Origin: Sphingomonas sp. C3-2
GTDB lineage: Bacteria > Pseudomonadota > Alphaproteobacteria > Sphingomonadales > Sphingomonadaceae
DNA: 64,000 bases
Assembly (NCBI RefSeq): GCF_033025475.1
Contig: NZ_CP130322.1
Coordinates: forward strand, 3,465,049-3,529,048
Direction of reading: 5' to 3'
Part shown: positions 25,801-33,406 of the stretch, in pieces
Numbering within the stretch: position 1 is the first letter of the stretch
Layout of the letters: the number at the start of each line of letters is the position of its first letter
Position numbers and translations under genes: made by a program
Notes under the pieces: model-generated
Database searches by the model: none
The model's input: only the letters and a program-made list of their open reading frames with translations
What the model was told of the DNA's origin: nothing

Positions 25801-27398
25801 ACCGCATTGAAGCGCTCGGCCAGAGCCTGTTGCCGCGCGCTCACAACCGTCAAATCGCCAATGGCGGTCGCGGGTGCGGTTCGTGCGGCGGACAGGAAGG
25901 CCGAAAAGCTCTCGTCGAGCGCAGCCATCGCATCATCGGCAATGACCGAGGCGTCGTAATGCCATGTCCAGCCCGATCCGTCATCGCGCAGCGCCAGCGC
26001 AACCTGTGTTCCTTGCGGCAAAGCGGCCTCGCCGGGACGGTCGGTCACGATCAGCGCGACCGGGAAGTGCCGGAACGGGATATCAGGGCTGCGAAGCAGC
26101 AAATCCCAGCCAAAGCCGGGCCGTGATGCAATCTCGGCCAGATGCGGCGAAAGCGCTTCGTCGAGCGCGGCCATGGGGGCACCGAAATCGACCGCGATGC
26201 TGAGCGGACGGAGCCTTACCTCCAGACCGATATTAGCGTCATGCCCTGCCGAAAAACCGACATCAACCCGGCCCTTGTCTGCGATCCGGGCGAGGAAGGC
26301 GATCGCCGTTGCCACAGGATGCGGGGCGCTCAAAGCCGTCCCGGCAATCGCGCGCGGTATGGGGGACCCTACGGTCTCGTTGGCGATCGGCAGCACAAGC
26401 GGCTCGAAGGCGTGCAGGGCCTTGCGCCAGAATTTTTCTGCTGACGCACGCTTGCTGTCCCATACGCTGCGCATATCCAGCGCCGTCGCGTCTGGCATAT
26501 CGAACCGTCGCCCGACGAGATGTTGCGTGGCCTCGATTGGTTGACCATGGATGTCGGTCAGCCGCGTCAGCAATATATCGTTCGAGCCCGTCGCCACCGT
26601 GATCCCGCTGTCATGGGCGGCCGTGATCGTTCCGGGTGCGCTGGCCGAGGTGCTCGACAGGATCTGCGCTGCGCCAATGACGGCAACCGCGTCACCGAGC
26701 ATGGTATTGGCGATCCCCACCGGGTTTGGGTGCGGGCCGAAATCCAGCGCACGGATGAGCGCGTCGATCTGTTCGGCGCTATCTGCCCAGGTCAGGGCGC
26801 AGGCTCCTAGCGGCCGGTCCTTGCGTCGAAATATGCGGCAAGGGGGCTGCCCCGCCTGTAGAACCGGTGGCGGTGTCTGGCCGTCAAGTCGTGCCAGCAA
26901 GCCGCCAAAAGCCGCCTGCGCAGCCGAGAAGCATTTTACATTGAGCGAAAATGCCGTCTCGCCCGGATCGATGTCGAAATCCGCGCGCGCCAGAATATCG
27001 CCCGCATCTACCGCTTCGGTCATCCGGTGCCAGCGGATGCCATATGCTGTTTCGCCATTCAGAAGCGCCCATACCGGAGCATGCACGCCGGCATAATCGG
27101 GCAGGGGGCCATCATGGAAATTGATCGCCGCCACGCGCGGAAAGGCCAATAACGAAGCGGGCAGCAGCGAGAGGTTGGTGATGCTGAACAGATAGGCGAC
27201 GTCGCCGATTGTGGCGCCGTGCAACGCCTCGGGCGTATCCAACGCAACAATGCCCTTGCTCCGCGCCCAGCTGCGATTGGCATCGTTGCTGCTCACCACG
27301 GCGGCAATGTTGTGGCCATGGTGCAGGATCATCTCGCCGCAATGGGTAAGAAGGCTCTCGTCGCCGATCAGGACGCAGCGCCAATTGCTGCCATTCAT
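22815..27398 (-). CDS. NRPS: formyltransferase / half-condensation / adenylation with inserted luciferase-like monooxygenase / PCP
   Basis: A 1527-residue loading protein. Residues 1-300 form an Fmt/ArnA-like formyltransferase with its OB domain; the Asn93, His95 and Asp131 triad is present ('INFHDGPLP', 'VDAGDI'). About 305-530 looks like the C-terminal half of a condensation domain and has no HHxxxDG. Adenylation follows: A3 'YTSGSTGRPKG' (690), A4 'FDISVLELFW', A5 'NMYGPTETTIW' (1199), A8 near 1305 and Lys1390. Between A4 and A5 an FMN-dependent luciferase-like monooxygenase is inserted (about 769-1115; 'WTPERHFHAFGG', 'SGGRVGIAFASGWQPDDF'), the MupA/Atu3671-type arrangement. The PCP has Ser1452. 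Reading the ten specificity positions gives D-I-L-Q-L-G-M-I-W-K, close to the known glycine code. GGGGGAT precedes the ATG. Confidence 0.95.
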   Translation of the reverse strand: MNGSNWRCVLIGDESLLTHCGEMILHHGHNIAAVVSSNDANRSWARSKGIVALDTPEALHGATIGDVAYLFSITNLSLLPASLLAFPRVAAINFHDGPLPDYAGVHAPVWALLNGETAYGIRWHRMTEAVDAGDILARADFDIDPGETAFSLNVKCFSAAQAAFGGLLARLDGQTPPPVLQAGQPPCRIFRRKDRPLGACALTWADSAEQIDALIRALDFGPHPNPVGIANTMLGDAVAVIGAAQILSSTSASAPGTITAAHDSGITVATGSNDILLTRLTDIHGQPIEATQHLVGRRFDMPDATALDMRSVWDSKRASAEKFWRKALHAFEPLVLPIANETVGSPIPRAIAGTALSAPHPVATAIAFLARIADKGRVDVGFSAGHDANIGLEVRLRPLSIAVDFGAPMAALDEALSPHLAEIASRPGFGWDLLLRSPDIPFRHFPVALIVTDRPGEAALPQGTQVALALRDDGSGWTWHYDASVIADDAMAALDESFSAFLSAARTAPATAIGDLTVVSARQQALAERFNAVEQTGELLCLHRLFSEQAARTPDDKAISFGAATLTYRDVEQRANRLAHHLQKLGVKPDTLVGVFMDRDPMMIVAMIAIHKAGGAYVPLDPAYPQARTAHMMEDSGAQVIITQSRLLDTLPASDAIIVRADADWPAIALYPDTPPVVEVQPENLAYVIYTSGSTGRPKGVMIEHRNVCNFLNGMDAKLAPNGTWLAVTSICFDISVLELFWTLTRGFHVVLAGSDALTGGAVEAARPLDFSLFYFSADEAAGGSEKYRLLLEGAKFGDTHGFKAIWTPERHFHAFGGLYPNPAVTSAAIAAITDRIEIRGGSVVLPLHHPARVAEEWAVVDNISGGRVGIAFASGWQPDDFLLRPESYADRSKRLVHDIALVQQLWRGEAVRMPGPLGEPVEFRTLPRPLRAELPTWITSAGSVDSFAAAGRAGASVLTHLLGQSLDELVEKLAIYRSERRAAGHDGDGHVTLMLHSFVGPDADAVRAQVREPMIAYLRTATNLLKQHAWSFPAFRRPDGAAQTSTSGGLDALSASDMDALLEYAFDRYYETSGLFGTPESCLAMIDRVRAAGVDEIACLIDFGVPTDTVLGHLGWLNALRERAQAAEQADQLSLAELIHRHGVTHFQCTPSMVRLLLADAESRAALGQLQHLLVGGEAMPPDMAVALKTIVPGRVTNMYGPTETTIWSSAHELDSALGPVPLGRPLANQRLCIRDSRLRPLPPGIPGEIVIGGMGVARGYLHRTDLTEERFPRDPDVSGERLYRTGDIGVLRNDGSTIDYLGRRDNQVKLRGYRIELGEIEALLASMETVREAVVIAHNGGLIAYVSPCQNPEAIERMQALVQRQLPAFMQPSAILSIDDMPRTPNFKIDRAALPAPEAVPFSNAAIAEHDHAQPPANGLEERIVGLWKQVLGPRTIGANDNFFDIGGHSLLAVQLHSLLKTELGRDLPITDIFRFPTVRTLSAHLGGAANEPIAARTGEDRATGRRAAMQRRRESRFAMADKGE

Positions 27399-27438
27399 CG
27401 CACATCCCCCACGATAATTCTCTTGCGAACTGCCCGGC

Positions 27439-27684
27439 TCAGGACAGCACCACTTTCACCGGCGCCCGCCGCCGCGAAAGCCCGACGACCAGCGCGGCGC
27501 ACGCGATCAGCGCGGCATAGGTGCGGTCATCGGATGGTGCTGTTCGCGGAATCTCGGTGCTCATCAGTGTCAACGAAAATGGATCGCCCGCTGCGCATGG
27601 AGGGGGGGCAATCCCTGCGATCGATGCGGCTTCCAGCCCAAGCAACAGGGCAAGGAAAAAGATGATCGTTCTGCCTCTTTTCAT
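27439..27684 (-). CDS. Small exported protein with PEP-CTERM-like C-terminal tail
   Basis: An 81-residue protein not recognised as a known family. An N-terminal hydrophobic segment follows 'MKRGR' (signal-peptide-like, residues 6-27), then comes a short Pro-rich polar stretch, a second hydrophobic helix 'TYAALIACAALVVGL' and a basic 'SRRR' cluster close to the C-terminus. The helix plus Arg cluster resembles a PEP-CTERM sorting tail, but the Pro-Glu-Pro motif is absent. ATG at 27684 has a good AGAGAGG upstream; an ATG at 27699 overlaps the GT2 stop. It sits between GT2 and the NRPS in the operon. Confidence 0.6.
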   Translation of the reverse strand: MKRGRTIIFFLALLLGLEAASIAGIAPPPCAAGDPFSLTLMSTEIPRTAPSDDRTYAALIACAALVVGLSRRRAPVKVVLS

Positions 27685-27695
27685 CTCGGCCTCTC

Positions 27696-28616
27696 TCATT
27701 TGTACTCGATAAGCGACATTTTCTTGTTTTTTATCTTGGACATCAGGAAATCGATCTGGCCCAGGCTGTGCGGGATCTTCCCGATCGTCATATAGTTCGC
27801 AGCCAGTCGCCCACGGCGCATTGCGATGCGCAGCCACAGGACCGGCCAGAGCAGCCAGGCGGGGGGCAGGGACCAGAAAAGGTTGCTGCACGCCTCACGG
27901 ATCAATTGGGGTTCGTGCCGCCCGCGAAGAGCCAGTGCTTCGGCGGTGGCAAAACCGCTTCGCCTGTTGCGCTGCCACCATTGCCCGAAGCGCTCCATCG
28001 CGGCGTCATGCTCGGTCATGTCCGCAGCGATCCGGCAAATCTTCCAGCCCTGCGCGCGCATGCGGAAGCACAGGTCCGGTTCTTCGCCCGCGATCAGCCA
28101 GGGACGGAATCCGCCAACCGCGTTGAAGGCCGCAACCCGCACCAGCGCGTCCCCCCCGCAGGTGGGCGTTTCGCCGCAGGGCGTGTTCCATTCCTGATCG
28201 CACAGTTGGTTATAGGGGCTGGCCTGGGGGCGCCATTCCCGCCTGCGCCCGCACACCGCCGCTAGGTCTGCGCTGCGCTGCATCACCGAAAGCGCGGTGG
28301 CTGGCCAATGCTCGGCAAGGCTGCAGTCCCCATCGATAAACTGGATGAACGCGGCGTCGGGCAATATCGTACCCAGTTTTTCCGCACCGGCATTACGCGC
28401 CCGGGCAGCGGTAAACGGCTCATCGTCGGACAATGATATCACCTCGACACCCGCCTGTGCTGCCCGAACGAGGCTGTCGTCGGCGGAGCCGGAATCGACG
28501 TAGACGATGGCGTCATAGCGCCCGACAACGCTGGCGAGGCAACGGCTGAGCCGTTCGCCTTCATTGCGCCCGATCACCACGCAGCCGATCAGCGGATGGG
28601 GCGATTGCACGGTCAT
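27696..28616 (-). CDS. Glycosyltransferase family 2
   Basis: A 306-residue GT2 enzyme. It has 'GCVVIGRNEGERLSRCLASV' at the N-terminus, 'VYVDSGSADDS', the DxD-type 'FIQFIDGDCSL', and 'AGEEPDLCFRMRAQGW' as acceptor-side motif. A hydrophobic C-terminal segment ('NLFWSLPPAWLLWPVLWL') suggests membrane association. ATG at 28616 overlaps the upstream gene by ATGA. It probably adds a sugar to the lipid-linked glycan or to the assembly-line product. Confidence 0.85.
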   Translation of the reverse strand: MTVQSPHPLIGCVVIGRNEGERLSRCLASVVGRYDAIVYVDSGSADDSLVRAAQAGVEVISLSDDEPFTAARARNAGAEKLGTILPDAAFIQFIDGDCSLAEHWPATALSVMQRSADLAAVCGRRREWRPQASPYNQLCDQEWNTPCGETPTCGGDALVRVAAFNAVGGFRPWLIAGEEPDLCFRMRAQGWKICRIAADMTEHDAAMERFGQWWQRNRRSGFATAEALALRGRHEPQLIREACSNLFWSLPPAWLLWPVLWLRIAMRRGRLAANYMTIGKIPHSLGQIDFLMSKIKNKKMSLIEYK

Positions 28617-29647
28617 TGCGGCACCAAATCGGAAAGCGGACTTGTGTTGTCTGGCCGATACACCAGCCCCGGAAACACCATCCGCAAAGGGAGCAGATCG
28701 CGGCCCCACCGTATCCAGACCGCCCAGAGGCCGAGCAACAACCACAACTGCGCGCCGGCAAAAAGCATTGCGGGGGCAGCATCGTCGGTAATCATGGCTG
28801 CGCCGGCGAAAACACCCAACCCGATCGCCGAGAGCCCCAGTGCCGAGCGGATAGAGGGCATGAGGTGGCGGGGCATCGGGATGTGGCGCAGCGCGGGCGT
28901 GACGGCACCTGCCATCTGTCCACGCGCTCTGGCGCGATCATGCTCGACAAAGGCCGCATCGCGCTCGCAGCGGAGCGCATGCCGCGTCAGGCCTTCGGCC
29001 CCCAGCGGCATGCGATCGAAGACAGCCCATGGCAGCGCGACGGGCCCCTCGGCCGGTGCCGCGATACCGGCAAGACGCTGCAACCCGGTCTGAAGGATCT
29101 GGCGGTGCATCAGGCAGGAAAATGCCGCCACGCGCGTCTGCGGCCCGGCGGCGTGGTCCGGCACGCACAGCAACGGCGCTAGGGTGGCGCACCCGTTGAT
29201 CGCGGCGGCGGCGGCGAGTTGCTGAATCGCTCCCGGAAATGGAACCTGCCCGGCTTCCATCAGGACAATCAGTTGGGGCGGGGCGGGCTGCAATATCGTT
29301 CGCCCGAACTGCCAGCCATCCGCCTTGTCGGCGTGCCGGAAATCCTGTCGTGCCACGACGGTAGCGCCCGCCACTTGTGCTATGGTCGCGGTATCGTCGG
29401 TGCAATTGTCCGCTATCACCAGCAACTGATCGCAGGGGCGAAGCTGTGCCCGCGCCGCACGGATAGTGGCGGCGATATGGCCCTGTGCATTGCGGGCGCG
29501 CATGATCAGCACAAAGGGGGACGCCGGCGGATGCTGCCCGCGCGCTTTCCGCTGCGTGGTCAGCGCCATCACGCATTCGAGCCCAAGCACCATCGCCGGA
29601 AGGCTGAGGAGGATCGCAAGGACCCAATGTCCGAGCGCGACGATCAT
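28613..29647 (-). CDS. Divergent GT2-like membrane protein lacking the DxD motif
   Basis: A 344-residue protein related to the GT2 at 1134-2300: both have an N-terminal helix ending '(V/L)ECxxALT', the nucleotide-sugar segment 'DNCTDDTA', and a C-terminal pair of helices with 'W(I/L)(K/R)WGR'. Where the other protein has MDAD, this one has 'VLMEAGQVPFPGA', so the metal-binding DxD is lost. The 'EDLELG' and RxxRW regions are also not recognisable. It may be a catalytically dead partner or scaffold, or a transferase with altered chemistry. It is coupled to both neighbours (TGATG upstream, ATGA downstream), which argues that it is maintained. Confidence 0.75.
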   Translation of the reverse strand: MIVALGHWVLAILLSLPAMVLGLECVMALTTQRKARGQHPPASPFVLIMRARNAQGHIAATIRAARAQLRPCDQLLVIADNCTDDTATIAQVAGATVVARQDFRHADKADGWQFGRTILQPAPPQLIVLMEAGQVPFPGAIQQLAAAAAINGCATLAPLLCVPDHAAGPQTRVAAFSCLMHRQILQTGLQRLAGIAAPAEGPVALPWAVFDRMPLGAEGLTRHALRCERDAAFVEHDRARARGQMAGAVTPALRHIPMPRHLMPSIRSALGLSAIGLGVFAGAAMITDDAAPAMLFAGAQLWLLLGLWAVWIRWGRDLLPLRMVFPGLVYRPDNTSPLSDLVPQ

Positions 29648-30861
29648 CAGACGAGCGGACGCAGCAGCGCCGCGAGGGTGGAGGTGTTGCGATCCACATT
29701 ATGGCTGCGGATCACGCGTTCACGCCCGATCGCGCCCATCTGGGCAAGGCGCGGGGGAGAAGCGGTCAGGATTTCCTCGATCGCCTGCGCCAGCGCTGCA
29801 TCCGAGCCCGCGGCGACCAGGCAACCACAGGCCTCATCAACCAGTTCGGGAATACCCGCGATGCAGGTGGTGACGACCGGCCGGCCCAGCGCGAGCGCTT
29901 CCATCAGCACCACGGGCAGCCCTTCGGCAAGGCTGGGAAGCACCATCGCGCGCGCCGCCAATATTTCCTTGCGGACATCGTCGACGCCGCGCCAACCCAA
30001 CAGCACGACATGCTGCTCCAGGCCGAGCGTCCGGATATCCTTTTCCAGTTCGGCCCGCAGTTCGCCGTCGCCGATGATACGGACCGTGAACTCATGGTCG
30101 TGCGCCAGCCGTGCGACCGCGCGGAGCAGCAGGTTCAGCCCCTTTTGCGCACTCAGCCGGGCGATGCACACCAGCGTGTTGGACCATATCCCGACATTGG
30201 CTTGGTCATTGGCCGAAGATTGGAGCAGCCGCTGGTCGACGCCGCAGCGGATCACCTTGATCTTCCGCCAGTCCTCGGGGTCGGACCAGCGCATCAGCTG
30301 CGCCAGCCCGAAATTGGATATCGCGACCACGAAGCTCGCGGACGCCACCTTTTCGCGGATGTGGAGTGCCTTGGGCGCGTCGAACTCGTCCGGCCCGTGC
30401 AGCGTCACGCTGAAGGTGATCGCGGCGAGCTGATGCGCCAGCATCGCAACCGTTGCCGGATTGGTGCCGAAATGGACATGCACATGCCGCAGGCCATGGG
30501 CTGCGAGCAGGCGCACCAGAAAACACGCTTCGACCAGATAGACCATCGATTTGAAAAGGCCCGCCTCGCTCCGCACTCCTGTGGTCGCGGCAAAGGCGCA
30601 GGCCTTGAGGAAGCGGATGGGGCGGCGGATCGCCTGGGCAAGCGTCGCGGTCAGGAAGGGCAACCAGCGCCCGTTGAGCATGGTGACCGTGCGGTCGGCT
30701 TCGGCGCGGTCCTCCGCTTCGGGCAGGTTGGCATCGCCCGGGCGGATCGAGATGCGCAGGATTTCAAAACCCTGTTGCTCAAGCGCGCGGATCTCGCGCC
30801 GGATGAAGCTGTGGCTCACCTTGGGATAGGCATTGGTGAGATAGGCGACGCGCGCGGGCAT
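29647..30861 (-). CDS. Glycosyltransferase family 4
   Basis: A 404-residue GT-B enzyme. The N-terminal domain begins 'MPARVAYLTNAYPKVSHSF', the pattern of colanic-acid-type WcaL enzymes. The C-terminal GT4 motif is near the end: 'IGDGELRAELEK', 'VLPSLAEGLPVVLMEALALG' and 'PVVTTCIAGIPELV'. ATG at 30861 is chosen because AGGTGAT lies 7 bp upstream; ATGs at 30885 and 30933 are in frame. It is the first gene of the long minus-strand operon carrying the NRPS and PKS, so its promoter lies in the 30.9-31.2 kb gap. Confidence 0.88.
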   Translation of the reverse strand: MPARVAYLTNAYPKVSHSFIRREIRALEQQGFEILRISIRPGDANLPEAEDRAEADRTVTMLNGRWLPFLTATLAQAIRRPIRFLKACAFAATTGVRSEAGLFKSMVYLVEACFLVRLLAAHGLRHVHVHFGTNPATVAMLAHQLAAITFSVTLHGPDEFDAPKALHIREKVASASFVVAISNFGLAQLMRWSDPEDWRKIKVIRCGVDQRLLQSSANDQANVGIWSNTLVCIARLSAQKGLNLLLRAVARLAHDHEFTVRIIGDGELRAELEKDIRTLGLEQHVVLLGWRGVDDVRKEILAARAMVLPSLAEGLPVVLMEALALGRPVVTTCIAGIPELVDEACGCLVAAGSDAALAQAIEEILTASPPRLAQMGAIGRERVIRSHNVDRNTSTLAALLRPLV

Positions 30862-31244
30862 TCCGATCATCACCTGATCCGGCATGAAAGTGCGGGTTTC
30901 CGATGCACTGTTGGTGCATGTGGAGGCCTGCATGGCTATTTCCGGGCGAAGGGCGAAAGCTGGTGCATGCGCCTATCAGACGCCTGCGCGGCCGACCGCG
31001 CCATTCCAGAGATCAACCACGTCCGTCTACTCAGTACGGATTGGGTGCCCGAAACTACCCACTGTCTTGTCAGGTGTGGGTTGTCCCGCATTACGCAAAG
31101 AGGGGTTTATCAGTTGAATATATCGTGAAATGCGTTTCTTCGATTTGATTATGTGCGCAAAGCATCTCTAATTTGATCTGGATCAAGGTTTTCGGTGATC
31201 GGTGGCGGCATGTTTCCCTCACAAGGATCGAGGGAGAGCGAACC
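30862..31244. promoter_or_regulatory. Divergent promoter region: glycan/NRPS-PKS operon and oxygenase operon
   Basis: This 383 bp region carries the promoter of the long minus-strand operon and that of the plus-strand oxygenase operon. It contains an inverted repeat TGCAC-tgttg-GTGCA near 30905-30920 and a perfect FNR-type box at 31173-31186. The right half is less GC-rich than its surroundings. No protein-coding frame is supported. Confidence 0.55.
31173..31186. promoter_or_regulatory. FNR/FixK-type binding site (TTGAT-N4-ATCAA)
   Basis: TTGATCTGGATCAA is an exact match to the FNR/Anr/FixK consensus TTGAT-N4-ATCAA. It ends 58 bp before the GTG start of the extradiol dioxygenase, a plausible distance for control by a Crp/Fnr-family protein. 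The family member encoded at 62305-63006 has a different recognition helix, so another regulator is more likely. Confidence 0.6.
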
Positions 31245-32180
31245 GTGCAGATCACCGCACTGGCCTATGTAGTCGTCCATGCCGCCGCGCCAGAGAGCTG
31301 GGTCCGCTATGGCGAAGACGTTCTGGGCATGAAGGCCGCGCGCCTCGGCGATGATGTCGCGCTCAAGATGGATGAACGCGCCGGCCGCATCTTTGTGCAG
31401 CGCGCGGCCGCCGATCGCTACGCCGCCAGCGGGTGGGAAGTCGCCAACAAGCCCGCCTTCCAGGCCGCCATCGCCGAACTGGTCGCCGCCGGTGTTGAAA
31501 TTTTTCCGGGAACCCCTGCCGAAATCGCGCTGCGGCATGTGGCGGACATGGTCTGGTTTCTCGATCCGTCGAACAACCGCCACGAAATTTGCTGGGGCTA
31601 TGTCAGCGACTTTGCGCGCTTCGTTTCGCCCGAGGGGGTAGAGGGCTTCGTCACCGGCGAACTCGGCCTTGGCCATATGGTTTTGCCGGCGCCCGCCTTC
31701 GAGGAAACCCGTGCCTTCATGCACGATGTGCTGGGCTTCGGCCTGTCGGATATCATGGTGCACCGTCCCGAGGGCCAGTCCGCGCAGCGCATCGATTTCA
31801 TGCACTGTGGCAATGGCCGTCATCACAGCCTTGCGCTGTTCGAGGGCGATGTGCCGTCGGGTTGCGTCCATCTGATGGTCGAGGCCGCCACCATCGACGA
31901 AATCGGCCGCGCGATGGACCGCGCCGCCCGGCACAAGGTCCCCCTGATGGCCACGCTGGGGCGTCATGTGAACGATCACATGATTTCCTTCTACATCCAG
32001 TCACCCGGCGGTTTTGCCATTGAATATGGCTATGGCGGCCGCGTGATCGACTGGGATCGCCACACCGTTTTCGAAACCACCGCCGCCAGCCTCTGGGGGC
32101 ATGACTTCTCGGTCGGTTTCGGCGCTGCGGACGCTTCCGCGCCCGCCGCCGAGCCCGAACTCGCCACCACTGAAATCTGA
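31245..32180 (+). CDS. Extradiol ring-cleavage dioxygenase (VOC family, BphC/HsaC-like)
   Basis: A 311-residue two-domain VOC enzyme. The Fe(II) ligands of the BphC family are in place: His144 ('LGHMVL'), His209 ('GCVHLMVE') and Glu260 ('FAIEYGYGG'), plus the catalytic histidine in 'GRHHSLALF' near residue 194. It would cleave a catechol ring next to the hydroxyls using O2. The start is GTG at 31245, preceded by AGGGAG; the frame is open upstream without a better start. It is the first gene of a three-gene operon with an HsaA-like monooxygenase and a Rieske oxygenase, suggesting breakdown of a steroid-like or other polycyclic aromatic substrate. Confidence 0.9.
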   Translation: MQITALAYVVVHAAAPESWVRYGEDVLGMKAARLGDDVALKMDERAGRIFVQRAAADRYAASGWEVANKPAFQAAIAELVAAGVEIFPGTPAEIALRHVADMVWFLDPSNNRHEICWGYVSDFARFVSPEGVEGFVTGELGLGHMVLPAPAFEETRAFMHDVLGFGLSDIMVHRPEGQSAQRIDFMHCGNGRHHSLALFEGDVPSGCVHLMVEAATIDEIGRAMDRAARHKVPLMATLGRHVNDHMISFYIQSPGGFAIEYGYGGRVIDWDRHTVFETTAASLWGHDFSVGFGAADASAPAAEPELATTEI

Positions 32181-32194
32181 AAAGGAGACGCGCT

Positions 32195-33382
32195 ATGAAA
32201 GCTTCTGCAGCAACCCTTGTCCAAAGCAGCGATCTCGTCGCCCGGGCCCGCGCGCTTGTTCCGGTCTTGCGCGAACGCGCCGAACAGGCCGCCACGCTCT
32301 GCCGTGTGCCCGATGAAACGATCCGCGATTTTCAGGACGCCGGCCTTTTCCGCATCCTCCAGCCCAGGCAATATGGCGGTTACGAACTCGATCCCGAAAC
32401 CTTCTATGCGGTCCAGACCACGCTTGCTGAAGGGTGCATGTCCTCGGCATGGGTCTTCGGTGTCGTCGCGGTCCATAACTGGCAGCTCGCCTTGTTCGAT
32501 GCGCAGGCGCAGGCCGATGTCTGGGGCGAGCGCGACGACACGCTGATCGCGTCGTCCTACATGCCCAAGGCCGAAGTTACGCCCGTTGATGGCGGCTATC
32601 GGATCAGCGGGCGCTGGAATTTCTCGAGCGGCGTCGATCACTGCGAATGGGTCTTTCTCGGTGGTCTCGTGCCCAGCCCCGATGGCCCGCCCGATTATCG
32701 CACCTTCCTCGTGCCCCGTGCCGATTTCGAGGTGATCCGCGTTTGGGACACGCTCGGCCTGCGTGGCACCGGCAGCCATGACGTCGTGGTGAAGGATGCC
32801 TTTGTGCCCGCCTATCGCTCGCACCGCTCGAAGGACGGTTTCGCCACCACCAGCCCCGGCCTCAAGGTCAACGACGCGCCGCTCTACAAGCTGCCCTTCG
32901 GCCAGATCTTCGTCCGCGCGGTGTCGTCCTCGGCGATCGGCGCACTACAGGGCGCGCTCGATACCTTCCTCGAAATGGGCGCGCGCCGGGTGAGCGCCAA
33001 TGATTTCTCCAAGACGTCCGATGATCCGGATACCCGGATGACGGTTGCCCGCACGGCCGCCGCGATCGACGAGATGAAGCTGGTGCTCTCGCGCAATTTC
33101 GCGGTCCTGATGGATCAGGCGCGTGCCGGCCAGCCCTTCGATCTCGATCAGCGGTTGCGCTTCCGCTTCCAGTCGGCCGAGGTGCTCGATCGCTGCGCGG
33201 AACTGATCACGCGGATCTTCTATCTCAGCGGCGCACAGGGCGTGATCCGCAGCAACCCCGTCGCCCGCACCTTTGCCGACATCCATACCGGGCGCACGCA
33301 TATCGCCAACAACCCCGACAAGGTCGGCCGCAATGTCGGCGGTGTCATGCTCGGCGCGGCAAATACCGACACGTTCATCTGA
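32195..33382 (+). CDS. Flavin-dependent monooxygenase, acyl-CoA-dehydrogenase fold (HsaA-like)
   Basis: A 395-residue protein of the acyl-CoA dehydrogenase-like hydroxylase group. It shows 'PDETIRDFQDAGLFRILQP', 'YGGYELDPETFY', 'GRWNFSSGVDHCEWVFLGG', 'DTLGLRGTGSHDVVVKDAFV' and C-terminal 'NPVARTFADIHTGRTHIANN'. These two-component enzymes use reduced FMN from a separate reductase to hydroxylate phenols to catechols; HsaA does this on the seco-steroid A ring. The product would feed the extradiol dioxygenase encoded 14 bp upstream. No flavin reductase is visible nearby. AAGGAGA precedes the ATG. Confidence 0.88.
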   Translation: MKASAATLVQSSDLVARARALVPVLRERAEQAATLCRVPDETIRDFQDAGLFRILQPRQYGGYELDPETFYAVQTTLAEGCMSSAWVFGVVAVHNWQLALFDAQAQADVWGERDDTLIASSYMPKAEVTPVDGGYRISGRWNFSSGVDHCEWVFLGGLVPSPDGPPDYRTFLVPRADFEVIRVWDTLGLRGTGSHDVVVKDAFVPAYRSHRSKDGFATTSPGLKVNDAPLYKLPFGQIFVRAVSSSAIGALQGALDTFLEMGARRVSANDFSKTSDDPDTRMTVARTAAAIDEMKLVLSRNFAVLMDQARAGQPFDLDQRLRFRFQSAEVLDRCAELITRIFYLSGAQGVIRSNPVARTFADIHTGRTHIANNPDKVGRNVGGVMLGAANTDTFI

Positions 33383-33406
33383 GCCAGCGAAACAAGGAGA
33401 GGGACT

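Noticed and set aside
23958..26126. Long plus-strand open frame (722 codons) opposite the NRPS
   Set aside because: Antisense shadow of the adenylation/monooxygenase region with no recognisable fold.
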